DNA of 64,000 nucleotides from Pseudomonas sp. FeN3W (GCA_030263805.2 CP136010.1:3611001-3675000), one strand, 5' to 3'; numbered from the stretch's first letter, positions 25,334-34,060 are shown. The notes: generated by a model not told the origin, from the letters alone. A program made the numbers and translations.

Positions 25334-26168
25334 AAAGGGCTGAAAACTTCAGATCTTGCCGGGCGACTCTACGACGCATTCGTGGGTTATGAAACCGCTC
25401 GATGTAGTCGAATAAATCCGCCCGTGCTTCATCACGAGTTCGATACGACTGATGGGCAACGCGCTCCCGTTTGAGCTGACCGAAGAAGCCTTCGCAGGCA
25501 GCGTTGTCGCCGCAATGCCCGACTGCACTCATGCTGCAGACCAGCGTGTTGCGATTCAGAAAGCGCTGGTAGTCAGCACTGGTGAATTGGCTGCCGCGAT
25601 CCGAATGCAGGATCACTGACCAGTCACCCTGGCGCTGCCAGATCGCCATCTCCACCGCTCGAATCACCATCTGCCGATCCTGACGGTGATGCATCGACCA
25701 ACCGATCACCAGCTTGCTGTACAAGTCGAGCACCACGCATAGGAAGAGTTTGCCTTCCAGTGTGGCTATTTCCGTGATGTCCGTGACCCACTTGCGCTCC
25801 GGTTCCTGCGCAGTGAAATCGCGCTCCAGCAGGTTTTTCACGCCTGCTGGACGCCCGCTGGCGACTCTTCCAAAGCCACGCCTCTTGCGGCGTGGCCAAC
25901 CTTGAATTCGCTCAGCCGCCATCAGGCGAGCAACGCGGTTCAGGCTGACGGTTTCGCCCTCGTCGAGCAGATCCTCGTGCATCCGGGGCGCTCCGATCAC
26001 ACCACGGCTGTCCTCGTGAATCTCCCGAATGCGCCTTACCAGGCGTGCATTCTCTTGAGTTCGCGGGCTTGGATCACGATCCTGCCAGGCGTAATAGCCA
26101 CTGGCAGAAACCTTCAGGCAACGGCACATCAGACGTACCGGGTACTCGTTGCGGCAGCGCTGGATCAC
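25308..26168 (-). CDS. IS3-family transposase OrfB (second element)
   Basis: A 286-residue DDE integrase with an N-terminal HTH_21-like region (ASGYYAWQDRDPSPRTQENARL) and the rve core: Asp in WVTDITEI, Asp in LHSDRGSQFTS and Glu in NAACEGFFGQLKRE. It overlaps OrfA by 4 bases. It appears intact. Confidence 0.9.
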   Translation of the reverse strand: MIQRCRNEYPVRLMCRCLKVSASGYYAWQDRDPSPRTQENARLVRRIREIHEDSRGVIGAPRMHEDLLDEGETVSLNRVARLMAAERIQGWPRRKRRGFGRVASGRPAGVKNLLERDFTAQEPERKWVTDITEIATLEGKLFLCVVLDLYSKLVIGWSMHHRQDRQMVIRAVEMAIWQRQGDWSVILHSDRGSQFTSADYQRFLNRNTLVCSMSAVGHCGDNAACEGFFGQLKRERVAHQSYRTRDEARADLFDYIERFHNPRMRRRVARQDLKFSALFKPSVEMG

Positions 26169-26467
26169 CGTGTACCGCTCGATGATTCCCTGGCAAAGTA
26201 CGCTGCCGCGTCTCTTAAAAAATCACGTTCCTTGGTCACCCGGGCCAACTCACGCTTGAGGCGGGCCAGCTCCTCATCTCGCGGACTACCGGTTCCGGGA
26301 AAGGCCTTTTCTGTGCCTGGTTGTGCTTCTCGAACCCAGCGTGTGAGCAGGTTCGGAGCTACACCAATCTCCAGGGCCACTTGTCGACAGCTCGCCCCTG
26401 AACGACGAACCAACTCGATGGCTTCCCGCTTGAATTCAGGACTGTATTTCTTGCGCTTCATGAACAC
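26165..26467 (-). CDS. IS3-family transposase OrfA (second element)
   Basis: A 100-residue HTH protein (KKYSPEFKREAIELVRRS, then CRQVALEIGVAPNLLTRWVRE) with a helical C-terminus (ELARLKRELARVTKERDFLRDA). It pairs with the overlapping OrfB. Confidence 0.9.
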   Translation of the reverse strand: MFMKRKKYSPEFKREAIELVRRSGASCRQVALEIGVAPNLLTRWVREAQPGTEKAFPGTGSPRDEELARLKRELARVTKERDFLRDAAAYFARESSSGTR

Positions 26468-26525
26468 TCCTTCAGCTCGGTATGAGCTTACTCGAAAGTG
26501 TCCGTGCTAACGGGGTAGAACCCGA

Positions 26526-27390
26526 TTACCGTTATGGCTTGAAAGATGCCATTGCCGACGGCGTGTGCCGATCCCCTCGCATTGTGTTGCTTGATAATCA
26601 GAAGGTGAAACTCACTGAAGGACTTGGCGCGGATAGCTCCGTCAGGCTGTTTCCGAGCATCGCCAAGCTTTTGGGGGAGTCACCTGTCACCTATGAGGAA
26701 CTGCTGCGCCATGACGAGGTGATCAATCCAATCCTCGACCTTGGCTACAGCAAGCTCAACGAGCTACGCCAGATCAAGCCTGACGCCGCCGGCTTGGTGG
26801 TGGCTACCGACATCGAACACGCTCAGCAAATAGCCCAGGCTCTGGAAGCAATGGGTGAAGAGTGCCGTATCGTGACCAACAAAACCCCGGATGCGCAGCA
26901 GGTGATCAATGCATTCCGCAGCAACACCTGCCGCTGGATTGTCGCCGTAGGAATGATCAGTGAAGGCACCGACATTCCACGCCTGCAAGTGTGCTGCTAT
27001 CTCAGCCGTATCCGCACCGAACTGCATTACCGGCAAGTGCTGGGACGGGTACTGCGACGCACAGGTGAGTCGGATGACCAGGCATGGCTATTCATGCTGG
27101 CAGAACCGACGCTTCAGGGCTTTGCGGAGCGAATTGCAGATGATTTGCCGGATGACCTAGCGGTTTTGAGAGATGTGCAGATGCCTGGATTTAATCCAGA
27201 CTCAAGGCCTGAACCGATGGGTGCTTCGGGCCATGTCAAGGGTATCGGCGATGCTGGGTTAGGTGGCGCAGAACCTGGTATTGGGTCGCAGGCTACGAAC
27301 ATCATTTCGCTGGGTGGCTTTGCAAATGAGCCCGCTTACCAGGTCAGCTTTTCCCAGCATTACCGGCAGCAGCTACTGGCTTGTTTCTGA
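26526..27390 (+). pseudogene. C-terminal fragment of an SF2 DEAD/DEAH-type helicase
   Basis: The frame entering from the IS encodes the second RecA-like domain only. It has AAGLVVATDIEHAQQIAQAL, a motif V-like GMISEGTDIPRLQVCCYL and a motif VI RQVLGRVLRR. Walker A and B motifs are missing. The C-terminus after residue ~220 is Gly/Pro-rich. Helicases of this type occur in restriction and other defence systems, which fits the neighbouring antitoxin relics. Confidence 0.75.
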
Positions 27391-27480
27391 TGCTCAGCCA
27401 GTCGAGGCTGCTCGAATGATGCCGGTGTGCATGAATCCATAACCGGCCGGTGCCGCGTGGAACGTAATCGTGAGGTGCGT

Positions 27481-27783
27481 ATGGAGGTTAGGTCGCAGGC
27501 ATTGGTCGATGTCGTTGAGGATGTGATCTGCGACGTGTGCCGCTCTGGAACTCGTATCCCTGGCTATGGCCTTCAATACGGCAAGCTTGAAGCCCAATGG
27601 GGATATGGATCACAGCATGACGGAAAGCACTATCGGGTGCATCTCTGCGAGCCCTGCTTTTTCAGGGTGCTGAGTGGATTGCGTCGGGAGTGTATGGTCA
27701 ATGGCATGTTCGATGATGAGCAGCCATTTTCCTCTGAGGATTTTGGCTTGGTCAGCAAGGGTAACTACTGGGAAAAGAGCTGA
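27481..27783 (+). CDS. Small double-CxxC protein, paralogue C
   Basis: A 100-residue protein with CDVC near residue 17, GYGLQYGKLEAQWGYGSQHDGKHYRVHL, CEPCFF near residue 57 and FGLVSKGNYWEKS at the end. It is closest in form to paralogue A (16975-17277). ATG at 27481 follows GAGGTG by 4 bases. Its last base is shared with the start of the phosphatase gene (TGATGA), so the two are translationally coupled. This is the only paralogue with a clear operon partner. Confidence 0.75.
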   Translation: MEVRSQALVDVVEDVICDVCRSGTRIPGYGLQYGKLEAQWGYGSQHDGKHYRVHLCEPCFFRVLSGLRRECMVNGMFDDEQPFSSEDFGLVSKGNYWEKS

Positions 27784-28607
27784 TGACAGGACTGCGGCTG
27801 AGCGATCTTCTTGAACCCGTCATGCAGCTTGCTTACGAAGCAGGCCGACTTATTGAGTCAGAGCTTAATAGACCAGACGGCCCAAGGGGCAGTGGCTTTA
27901 AGGCAGACGTCGATGTTGAAATCGAGGTACTTCTGCGACAGCGACTGAAGCACATCCTTAATTGCGATTTTGTCGGAGAAGAAACGGGCTGCGAGCTATC
28001 AGGCCACCCATTTAGTTGGGTTGTTGACCCCAATGATGGAACAGGCGACTTCCTCAATCGTCGGCCGGGCTCTGCCATTTCTATCGGATTGCTGCATAAC
28101 GCAACGCCAGTGCTGGGCGTGGTTTACGCCCCCGTCACGCCTAGTGGTCCTGACTGCATAGCATGGGCTGAGGGTGCACCGGCTTTACTGCGTAATGGTC
28201 GTCCCGTGAATAATGACCTGCAATCTGCGATCTTGGCACCGGGGACAGCGGTAATGGTCAGTTATGGGGGCACCCAAAAAGCCAAGCAGAATGCTTTGCT
28301 TTGCCACCCGGCTATTTTCCACCCGATGCCAAGCATTGCTTACCGCCTTGCGCGTGTTGCCGCAGGCGATGGTGTTGCTGCCGTATCGCTCTACAGCGTT
28401 TCGCCCCATGACCTGGTTGCGGGTCATGCTTTGTTGCGGGCGGTCAATGGCGATATCTGGAATGAGAAAGGTGAGTCGGTGCGATACGCATCACCACAAG
28501 CATTCACTCGAAGTTTGAATTTCTGCTTCGGTGGCGCGCAGGCAGCGTGCTCAGAACTGCTTGGCCGGCCATGGCATTCGCTGAAAGGCAGTGGTTATGT
28601 GCTGTAG
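27783..28607 (+). CDS. Inositol-monophosphatase-superfamily phosphatase (CysQ-like)
   Basis: A 274-residue protein of the FIG superfamily. Metal-binding motifs are visible: GEE near residue 63, WVVDPNDGTGDF near residue 79 (usual form DPIDGT), and the late SPHDLVAGHALLRAVNG in place of WDxAAG. The family hydrolyses phosphate monoesters such as 3'-phosphoadenosine 5'-phosphate. The Asn in DPND and the altered last motif suggest a changed substrate. It overlaps the double-CxxC gene by one base and precedes a second antitoxin. Confidence 0.78.
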   Translation: MTGLRLSDLLEPVMQLAYEAGRLIESELNRPDGPRGSGFKADVDVEIEVLLRQRLKHILNCDFVGEETGCELSGHPFSWVVDPNDGTGDFLNRRPGSAISIGLLHNATPVLGVVYAPVTPSGPDCIAWAEGAPALLRNGRPVNNDLQSAILAPGTAVMVSYGGTQKAKQNALLCHPAIFHPMPSIAYRLARVAAGDGVAAVSLYSVSPHDLVAGHALLRAVNGDIWNEKGESVRYASPQAFTRSLNFCFGGAQAACSELLGRPWHSLKGSGYVL

Positions 28608-28671
28608 GTCGTGTATGCGAGGGTGGGTTATTCGTGGTGAGTTTTTCCTTCTGCCCAAGGAGATAGCATCT

Positions 28672-28968
28672 GTGGATAAGCCGGCCGAGGATCAAAGCGT
28701 CACAGCACTCAAAGGACTGATCAAAAAGCCCGAAAACCCGATATCTGTCGACTCGATGAATCCCCTTGTCGCGACGAAGCAAGACCGTCTTTCCCAAGTA
28801 GCAGTCATAGCCGAAGAAATTTTCGAAGACAAAGCCGTTGCAATCTCATGGATGACCACAGTTAACGATGCCTTGGGTGGGAAAATGCCGATATTCCTTT
28901 GCGATACCGAGATCGGCGCTCGCCAGGTGCTTAGGGAAATCCTGAAGAAGACTTCCCGTTTCTGGTGA
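28672..28968 (+). pseudogene. Second ParS/MbcA-type antitoxin, C-terminus cut by an IS5-type element
   Basis: A GTG at 28672 preceded by AAGGAG opens a frame ending in the DUF2384 toxin-binding signature (AEEIFEDKAVAISWMTTVNDALGGKMPIFLCDTEIGARQVLREI). The native sequence stops after KK; the last residues derive from the IS5-type end that begins near 28950. Only a few C-terminal residues seem lost, so some activity cannot be excluded. No toxin gene is next to it. Confidence 0.7.
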
Positions 28969-29403
28969 AATACGCCGATCCCGTTGCCGGAGTTTCCCGA
29001 TGAAGCAGATGACCTTTGCCGACGCCGAGTACGCCGGTAAGCGCAAGCAGACCCGTAAGGAGTTGTTCCTGATCGAGATGGATCAGGTGGTGCCGTGGAC
29101 GGGTTTGGTTGCCCTGATCGAGCCGCACTACCCCAAGGGTGAAGGCGGCCGTCCGGCGTATCCGCTGATGGCGATGCTACGCGTACACCTGATGCAGAAC
29201 TGGTTCGGCTACAGCGATCCGGCGATGGAGGAAGCGTTGTACGAGACCACGATCCTGCGCCAGTTTGCCGGGCTGAGCCTGGAACGCATTCCCGACGAAA
29301 CCACCATCCTCAACTTCCGTCGCTTGCTGGAGAAACACGAATTGGCGGCTGGGATTCTGGCGGTGATCAATGGTTATCTGGGCGACCGCGGTTTGTCGTT
29401 ACA
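28950..29403 (+). mobile_element. Left part of a broken IS5-type element
   Basis: Starts with GACTTC, the complement of the GAAGTC at 33739-33744 where the right part ends. It contains the first ~135 codons of the transposase. The centre of the element is missing and replaced by the mer region. Confidence 0.65.
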
Positions 29404-29407
29404 TTGA
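29000..29407 (+). pseudogene. IS5-type transposase, N-terminal part
   Basis: Encodes MTFADAEYAGKRKQTRKELF, GGRPAYPLMAMLRVHLMQNW and IPDETTILNFRRLLEKH, the DUF772 N-terminal domain of IS5 transposases. Coding stops at GDRGLSL where the mer-associated DNA begins. The catalytic part continues only at 33253. Confidence 0.88.
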
Positions 29408-29705
29408 CGGCCAGCCGGAACGGTCGCCATGCCAGCATTCGCCAGTCACGCATCTGGCGGCAGGCTTCGCCCAGCACCCAAGCGCCGATTTCAGGCATCA
29501 GGCCGGACGATTCGACCACGGGCAGGAACTGGCCCGGTGGCAATAGTCCAAGCGTCGGATGACGCCAGCGCAACAGGGCTTCCGCGCCGACAATCCCACC
29601 ACTGCGCAGATCGACGACGGGCTGGTAGTGCAGTTCAAGCTGCCCGCGCTCGACCGCTTGGGCCAGTTCCGGCGTCGTCCATCCATCCGGCCGGAAAGCG
29701 CTCAT
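29367..29705 (-). pseudogene. Truncated EAL-domain gene of the mer transposon (urf2-like)
   Basis: Begins at 29705 and encodes LHYQPVVDLRSGGIVGAEALLRWRHP and a PPGQFLPVVESSGLMPEIG stretch, the start of an EAL (c-di-GMP phosphodiesterase) domain. It ends after RLAVNV at about 29404, where IS5-derived sequence takes over. An EAL-encoding frame follows merE in Tn21/Tn501-type transposons. Only about 100 of the usual residues remain. Confidence 0.82.
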
Positions 29706-29938
29706 TCTCTTTCCCTGAATGCCCGCAACGCCCGCGACAGGGACAGAAGGAACAGGCCGGTCAAACCGAGCGCCGCGATGACCCAATGCTCGCCGAGGAA
29801 AGCACCGGCGGTTGTGCCGGCCAGCACGACAGCGAGGATGGGCAGGTGGCAGGGGCAAGTCAGCACAGCCAGTCCGCCCCACAGGTAGCCGGTGATCGGT
29901 TTGTGCGTCTCGGACGGCAAGCGCTCGGGGTTGTTCAT
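29702..29938 (-). CDS. merE: Mercury transport protein MerE
   Basis: A 78-residue membrane protein with two helices and the vicinal-type CPCH motif (LTCPCHLPILAVVLAGTTAGAF). The family carries Hg(II) and methylmercury through the inner membrane. It overlaps merD upstream by 4 bases and the EAL remnant downstream, so it is part of the mer transcript. Confidence 0.93.
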   Translation of the reverse strand: MNNPERLPSETHKPITGYLWGGLAVLTCPCHLPILAVVLAGTTAGAFLGEHWVIAALGLTGLFLLSLSRALRAFRERE

Positions 29939-30300
29939 GGCAGACTCTCCGCGTGCTGTGCCGGCTCGGTCGGCAGGGTGGCCAACTGCACTTCCAGATC
30001 GGCCAACGCTTCGCGCCGACGCTCGACGAACTGACGCAGCAGGGCAAGCTGCGCGGCCGCTTCGTCGCCGTCCGCCGCATCCAGCGCCCGGCACAGCCGC
30101 GCCAGCGCGTCGAGGCCGATGCCCGCCTCGAAGGCCGCCCGCACGAAGCACAGCCGTTGCAAGGCGGCATCATCGAACAAGCCGTAGCCGCCTGGTGTGC
30201 ACGCCACCGGGCGCAGCAATCCGCGCAGCAGGTAGTCGCGCACGATATGCACGCTCACCCCGGCATCAAGAGCCAGCCGGGACACCGTGTAGGCGTTCAT
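29935..30300 (-). CDS. merD: Mercury operon co-regulator MerD
   Basis: A 121-residue MerR-like protein with an N-terminal winged HTH (AYTVSRLALDAGVSVHIVRDYLLRGLL) and a helical C-terminus lacking the Hg-binding cysteines of MerR. MerD competes at the mer operator and shuts the operon down. The ATG at 30300 matches the length of the Tn501/Tn21 proteins; an earlier start overlapping merA is less likely. Confidence 0.93.
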   Translation of the reverse strand: MNAYTVSRLALDAGVSVHIVRDYLLRGLLRPVACTPGGYGLFDDAALQRLCFVRAAFEAGIGLDALARLCRALDAADGDEAAAQLALLRQFVERRREALADLEVQLATLPTEPAQHAESLP

Positions 30301-30317
30301 TGAACACCTCCTTTTTC

Positions 30318-32003
30318 TCACCCGGCGCAGCAGGAAAGCTGCTTCACATCCTTGTTGAAGGTCTGCGCCGCGAGCTTCAACCCCTCGACCATCGTCAGGT
30401 AGGGGAACAACTGGTCGGCCAGTTCCTGCACCGTCATGCGGTTGCGAATGGCCAGAGCCGCCGTCTGGATCAGTTCACCCGCTTCCGGCGCGACCGCCTG
30501 TACGCCGATCAGCCGATGGCTGCCTTCCTCGATAACCAACTTGATGAAGCCGCGTGTGTCGAAGTTGGCGAGCGCACGCGGCACGTTGTCCAAGGTCAAG
30601 GTGCGGCTGTCGGTCTCGATCCCGTCGTGGTGGGCTTCCGCCTCGCTGTAGCCCACGGTCGCCACTTGCGGATCGGTGAACACCACGGCCGGCATTGCGG
30701 TCAGGTCGAGCGCCGCATCGCCGCCGGTCATGTTGATCGCGGCACGGGTGCCGGCCGCTGCCGCCACATAGACGAACTGCGGCTGGTCGGTGCAGTCGCC
30801 GGCCGCGTAGATGTTCGGGTTGCTCGTGCGCATGCCTTGGTCGATGGCGATGGCACCTTGCGCATTGACAGTGACCCCCGCTGCGTCCAGCGCGAGGCTG
30901 CGCGTGTTCGGTGTCCGACCGGTGGCAACCAGCAGTTTGTCGGCGCGCAATTCACCGTGCGTGGTGGTCAGCACGAATTCACCGTCCATATGGGCGACCT
31001 GGCTGGCTTGCGTGTGCTCCAGCACCTCGATGCCCTCGGCACGGAAAGCGGCTGTCACCGCCTCGCCGATGGCCGGGTCTTCACGGAAGAACAAGGTATT
31101 GCGCGCCAGGACCGTGACCTTGCTGCCCAGCCGGGCAAAGGCTTGCGCCAGCTCCAGCGCCACCACCGACGAGCCGATTACGGCAAGGCGTTCGGGAATG
31201 GTGTCGCTCGCCAGGGCCTCGGTGGAAGTCCAGTAGGGTGACTCTTTCAAGCCCGGAATCGGCGGGACCGCCGGGCTGGCACCCGTGGCGACCAGGCAGC
31301 GGTCGAACATCACGACGCGCTCGCCACCCTCGTTCAAACGGACGGTAAGGCTCTGGTCGTCCTTGAAGCGCGCCTCACCGTGCACAACGGTGATGGCCGG
31401 ATTACCGCCCAGGATGCCTTCGTACTTGGCGTGCCGCAGTTCGTCGACGCGGGCCTGCTGCTGGGCCAGCAGCTTACTGCGGTCAATCGTAGGCACAGTT
31501 GCCGCAATACCGCCATCGAACGGGCTTTCCCGGCGCAGATGGGCGATGTGGGCGGCGCGGATCATGATCTTGGACGGCACACAGCCGACATTGACGCAGG
31601 TGCCGCCGATGGTGCCGCGCTCGATCAGCGTGACCTGCGCGCCTTGCTCGACGGCTTTCAGCGCCGCCGCCATCGCGGCTCCACCGCTGCCAATGACCGC
31701 TACCTGCACCGGGGGCTCGTTGCCACTGTGCTTTTCGGCGGCGGCCATCCATCCCCGCACCTTGTCGAGCAGTCCGACGCGGTTGTCCGCCAGTGGCGCA
31801 TCGGCTAGCGTTGCCTTGTAGCCCAGTCCGGCCACGGCGGCAGTCAGCGCGTCCGGCGATGTGCCCGGCACGATGGCGAGTTGCGCTGTGCCCTTCGGAT
31901 AGGACACCAGCGCCGACTGCACGCCTGGCACTTTTTCCAGCGCTTCCTTGACGTGCGCCGCGCACGAGTCGCAAGTCATGCCGGTGATTTTTAGATGGGT
32001 CAT
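30318..32003 (-). CDS. merA: Mercuric reductase MerA
   Basis: A 561-residue flavoenzyme. Residues 1-70 are the NmerA metal-binding domain (GMTCDSCAAHV). The core has the FAD GxGGxA motif (VIGSGGAAMAAALKA), the redox-active GTCVNVGCVPSK near residue 136, a NAD(P)H Rossmann motif, and the C-terminal LSCCAG that hands Hg(II) to the active site. It reduces Hg(II) to volatile Hg(0) with NADPH in the cytoplasm. It appears complete. Confidence 0.97.
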   Translation of the reverse strand: MTHLKITGMTCDSCAAHVKEALEKVPGVQSALVSYPKGTAQLAIVPGTSPDALTAAVAGLGYKATLADAPLADNRVGLLDKVRGWMAAAEKHSGNEPPVQVAVIGSGGAAMAAALKAVEQGAQVTLIERGTIGGTCVNVGCVPSKIMIRAAHIAHLRRESPFDGGIAATVPTIDRSKLLAQQQARVDELRHAKYEGILGGNPAITVVHGEARFKDDQSLTVRLNEGGERVVMFDRCLVATGASPAVPPIPGLKESPYWTSTEALASDTIPERLAVIGSSVVALELAQAFARLGSKVTVLARNTLFFREDPAIGEAVTAAFRAEGIEVLEHTQASQVAHMDGEFVLTTTHGELRADKLLVATGRTPNTRSLALDAAGVTVNAQGAIAIDQGMRTSNPNIYAAGDCTDQPQFVYVAAAAGTRAAINMTGGDAALDLTAMPAVVFTDPQVATVGYSEAEAHHDGIETDSRTLTLDNVPRALANFDTRGFIKLVIEEGSHRLIGVQAVAPEAGELIQTAALAIRNRMTVQELADQLFPYLTMVEGLKLAAQTFNKDVKQLSCCAG

Positions 32004-32074
32004 GCAACAGATCCTTTATCGTTTGTGGCGCCAGACAATGACGTCCGTTGTGCTGCGGTGCCGTTTTCAGTGAC

Positions 32075-32350
32075 TCACTGCTTGACGCTGGACGGATAGC
32101 CCGCGTCTGCGGTTGCCTTGGTCAGCTTCTGCACGCTGGTCTTGGCATCGTCGAAGGTGACGACCGCTTGGCGTGTCTCGAAAGTCACGTCAACTTTGCT
32201 GACGCCTTCGACCTTGGAAATCGCCTTCTTGACAGTGATCGGGCAGGCGGAGCAGGTCATGCCCGGTACGGACAGCGTGACGGTCTGGGTGGCGGCCCAG
32301 ACGGGGGCAACAACGGCGGCGAGGGCGAGGGAGGCAAACAGTTTCTTCAT
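32075..32350 (-). CDS. merP: Periplasmic mercury-binding protein MerP
   Basis: A 91-residue HMA-fold protein with a signal peptide (LFASLALAAVVAPVWA) and the GMTCSAC metal site. It binds Hg(II) in the periplasm and passes it to MerT. It lies 12 bases after merT. Confidence 0.96.
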   Translation of the reverse strand: MKKLFASLALAAVVAPVWAATQTVTLSVPGMTCSACPITVKKAISKVEGVSKVDVTFETRQAVVTFDDAKTSVQKLTKATADAGYPSSVKQ

Positions 32351-32362
32351 GGTGAACTCCGA

Positions 32363-32713
32363 TCAGTAGAAAAATGGCATGACGTAGGGAAATCCGAGCG
32401 CGACCAGAACCAGCGCGGCCACGATCCAGAAAATGAGCTTGTAAGTAGCTCGCACTTGGGGAATCGCGCAGACCTCACCCGGTTTGCAGGCCGCTGCCTG
32501 CCGGTAGATGCGCCGCCAGGCGAAGAACAACGCCACCAGCGCCACGCCGATAAAGATGGGGCGATAGGGTTCCAACACCGCCAAGTTGCCGATCCAAGCG
32601 CCGCTGAACCCCAAGGCGATCAGAACCAACGGCCCGAGGCAGCAAGCCGAGGCGAGGATGGCGGCAAGCCCTCCAGTGAAGAGCGCGCCGCGCCCGGTTT
32701 TTGGTTCAGACAT
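32363..32713 (-). CDS. merT: Mercuric transport protein MerT
   Basis: A 116-residue inner-membrane protein with three helices, a CC pair in the first helix ([11 protein letters not shown]) and a cytoplasmic Cys pair (ACKPGEVC). The start at 32713 gives family length; earlier in-frame codons would run through the mer promoter. No merC is present, as in Tn501. Confidence 0.95.
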
Positions 32714-32784
32714 GCGCTTGTCCTTTCGAATTGAAATTGGATAGCGTAACCTTACTTCCGTACTCATGTACGGAGTCAAGCGAT
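32714..32784. promoter_or_regulatory. mer operator/promoter
   Basis: On the minus strand a -35 TTGACT and a -10 TAAGGT are separated by the 19 bases typical of MerR-activated promoters, with the dyad CCGTAC-ATGA-GTACGG between them. The divergent merR promoter overlaps it. Confidence 0.88.
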
Positions 32785-33219
32785 ATGGAAAACAATTTGG
32801 AGAACCTGACCATTGGCGTTTTCGCCAAGGCGGCCGGGGTCAATGTGGAGACCATCCGTTTCTATCAGCGCAAGGGCTTGTTGCTGGAGCCTGACAAGCC
32901 CTATGGCAGCATCCGCCGCTATGGCGAGGCGGATGTAACGCGGGTGCGCTTCGTGAAATCAGCCCAGCGGCTGGGCTTCAGCCTGGATGAGATCGCCGAG
33001 CTGCTGCGGCTGGAGGATGGCACCCATTGCGAGGAAGCCAGCAGTCTGGCCGAGCACAAGCTCAAGGACGTGCGCGAGAAAATGGCTGACCTGGCGCGCA
33101 TGGAGGCCGTGCTGTCTGAGTTGGTGTGCGCCTGCCATGCGCGAAGGGGGAACGTTTCCTGCCCGCTGATCGCGTCACTACAGGGTGGAGCAAGCTTGGC
33201 AGGTTCGGCTATGCCTTAG
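32785..33219 (+). CDS. merR: Mercury-responsive regulator MerR
   Basis: A 144-residue MerR protein. The N-terminal winged helix has [27 protein letters not shown] dimerisation helix precedes the Hg(II)-binding cysteines: one in THCEEAS and two in [13 protein letters not shown]. It represses merTPADE without Hg and activates it by untwisting the 19-base spacer when Hg binds. ATG at 32785 is used. Confidence 0.96.
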
Positions 33220-33252
33220 CGTGCTTTATTTTCCGTTTTCTGAGACGACCCC
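33215..33252. repeat. 38-bp terminal inverted repeat of a Tn21-type mer transposon
   Basis: On the minus strand it reads GGGGTCGTCTCAG through to CACGCTAAG, the terminal repeat of Tn3-family, Tn21-subgroup elements. It lies directly after merR and abuts the IS5-type transposase sequence. No matching repeat is left at the other side. Confidence 0.85.
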
Positions 33253-33630
33253 ACCCAGGTCGACAAGCTGCTGCACGGTGAGGAAAACATGGTGGGTGCC
33301 GACGCGGGTTACACCGGCGTCGAGAAGCGCCCGGAACATGAAGGCCGGGAGGTGATCTGGCAGATCGCGGCCCGCCGCAGTACGTACAAGAAGCTGAGTA
33401 AGCGCAGCGCGCTGTACAAAGCCAAGCGCAAGATCGAGAAGGCCAAGGCCCAGGTGCGCGCCAAGGTCGAGCACCCGTTCCGGGTGATCAAGCGCCAGTT
33501 CGGTTATGTGAAGACACGCTTCCGTGGCCTGGCGAAGAACACGGCGCAGCTGGTGACATTGTTTGCCCTGTCGAACCTGTGGATGGCGCGCCGGCATTTG
33601 CTGGCGAATGCAGGAGAGGTGCGCCTGTAA
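33253..33630 (+). pseudogene. IS5-type transposase, C-terminal part
   Basis: Resumes at QVDKLLHGEENMV and continues with ADAGYTGVEKR, a DDE core segment, then IEKAKAQVRAKVEHPFRVIKRQFGYVKTRFRGLAKN to the normal C-terminus. About 65 central residues between this and the part ending at 29407 are missing, so the break is an insertion plus a deletion. The element's right end is near 33744. Confidence 0.88.
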
Positions 33631-34060
33631 TGTGGGAAATGGCCGCTGAGAGGTGTTCGCGGCGGCTAAAAACTCAGAAATGAGCGGATGACTTGATCGA
33701 TTTTGGTCGAATCGCCGCTTCTAAAATTGGCAAGGGCAGAAGTCGGCCGGAAACACAGGGCTACTTCAGACCATCCCTAGAATAAATTGGCTCACGGCAT
33801 AAATGCTAGTGTTGTCTTGAGATTCTGTTGCGCTTGGGGGAACTACGCCTTGTTCGAGTATCCGCTTCTTGCTGCCGGAATTTGAAGACCACGAGCAGCA
33901 GCCATCGAACAAAAATTTCTGCTGTTTTTCAGTGCAAGTGATGAGGTTAAGAGCACATCACACGTAAGCTCCGCTTAGCATTAATGTAATATAAGACTCA
34001 GCTTTGTGTAAGGTTGACACCTTTAAACTATCCAACATCAATGACCAAGAGGTGTTAACG
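33631..34060. other. IS5-type right end and promoter region
   Basis: Positions to 33744 are the non-coding right end of the IS5-type element. The rest holds the degenerate CopR-box-like site at 33976-33989 and no gene. Confidence 0.5.
33976..33989. promoter_or_regulatory. Degenerate CopR-box-like site before small secreted protein A
   Basis: TAGCA-TTAA-TGTAA has one perfect and one weak half. It ends exactly 71 bases before the ATG at 34061, the same spacing as at 50121 and 51956, which supports it despite mismatches. A TAAACT -10-like sequence lies about 34 bases downstream. Confidence 0.5.

Larger units (their letters stand above)
25301..26525 (-). mobile_element. Second IS3-family insertion sequence, about 1.2 kb
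   Basis: The ends share TCGGGTTCTACCCC as inverted termini, continuing as CACGGAC. No target duplication is visible: the AbiEi-like gene is cut on one side and a helicase on the other, which suggests an IS-associated deletion. Confidence 0.8.

Noticed and set aside
34010..34020. A second possible box in GTGTAAGGTTGACA before small secreted protein A
   Set aside because: Only one half-site is present, and it breaks the 71-base spacing.
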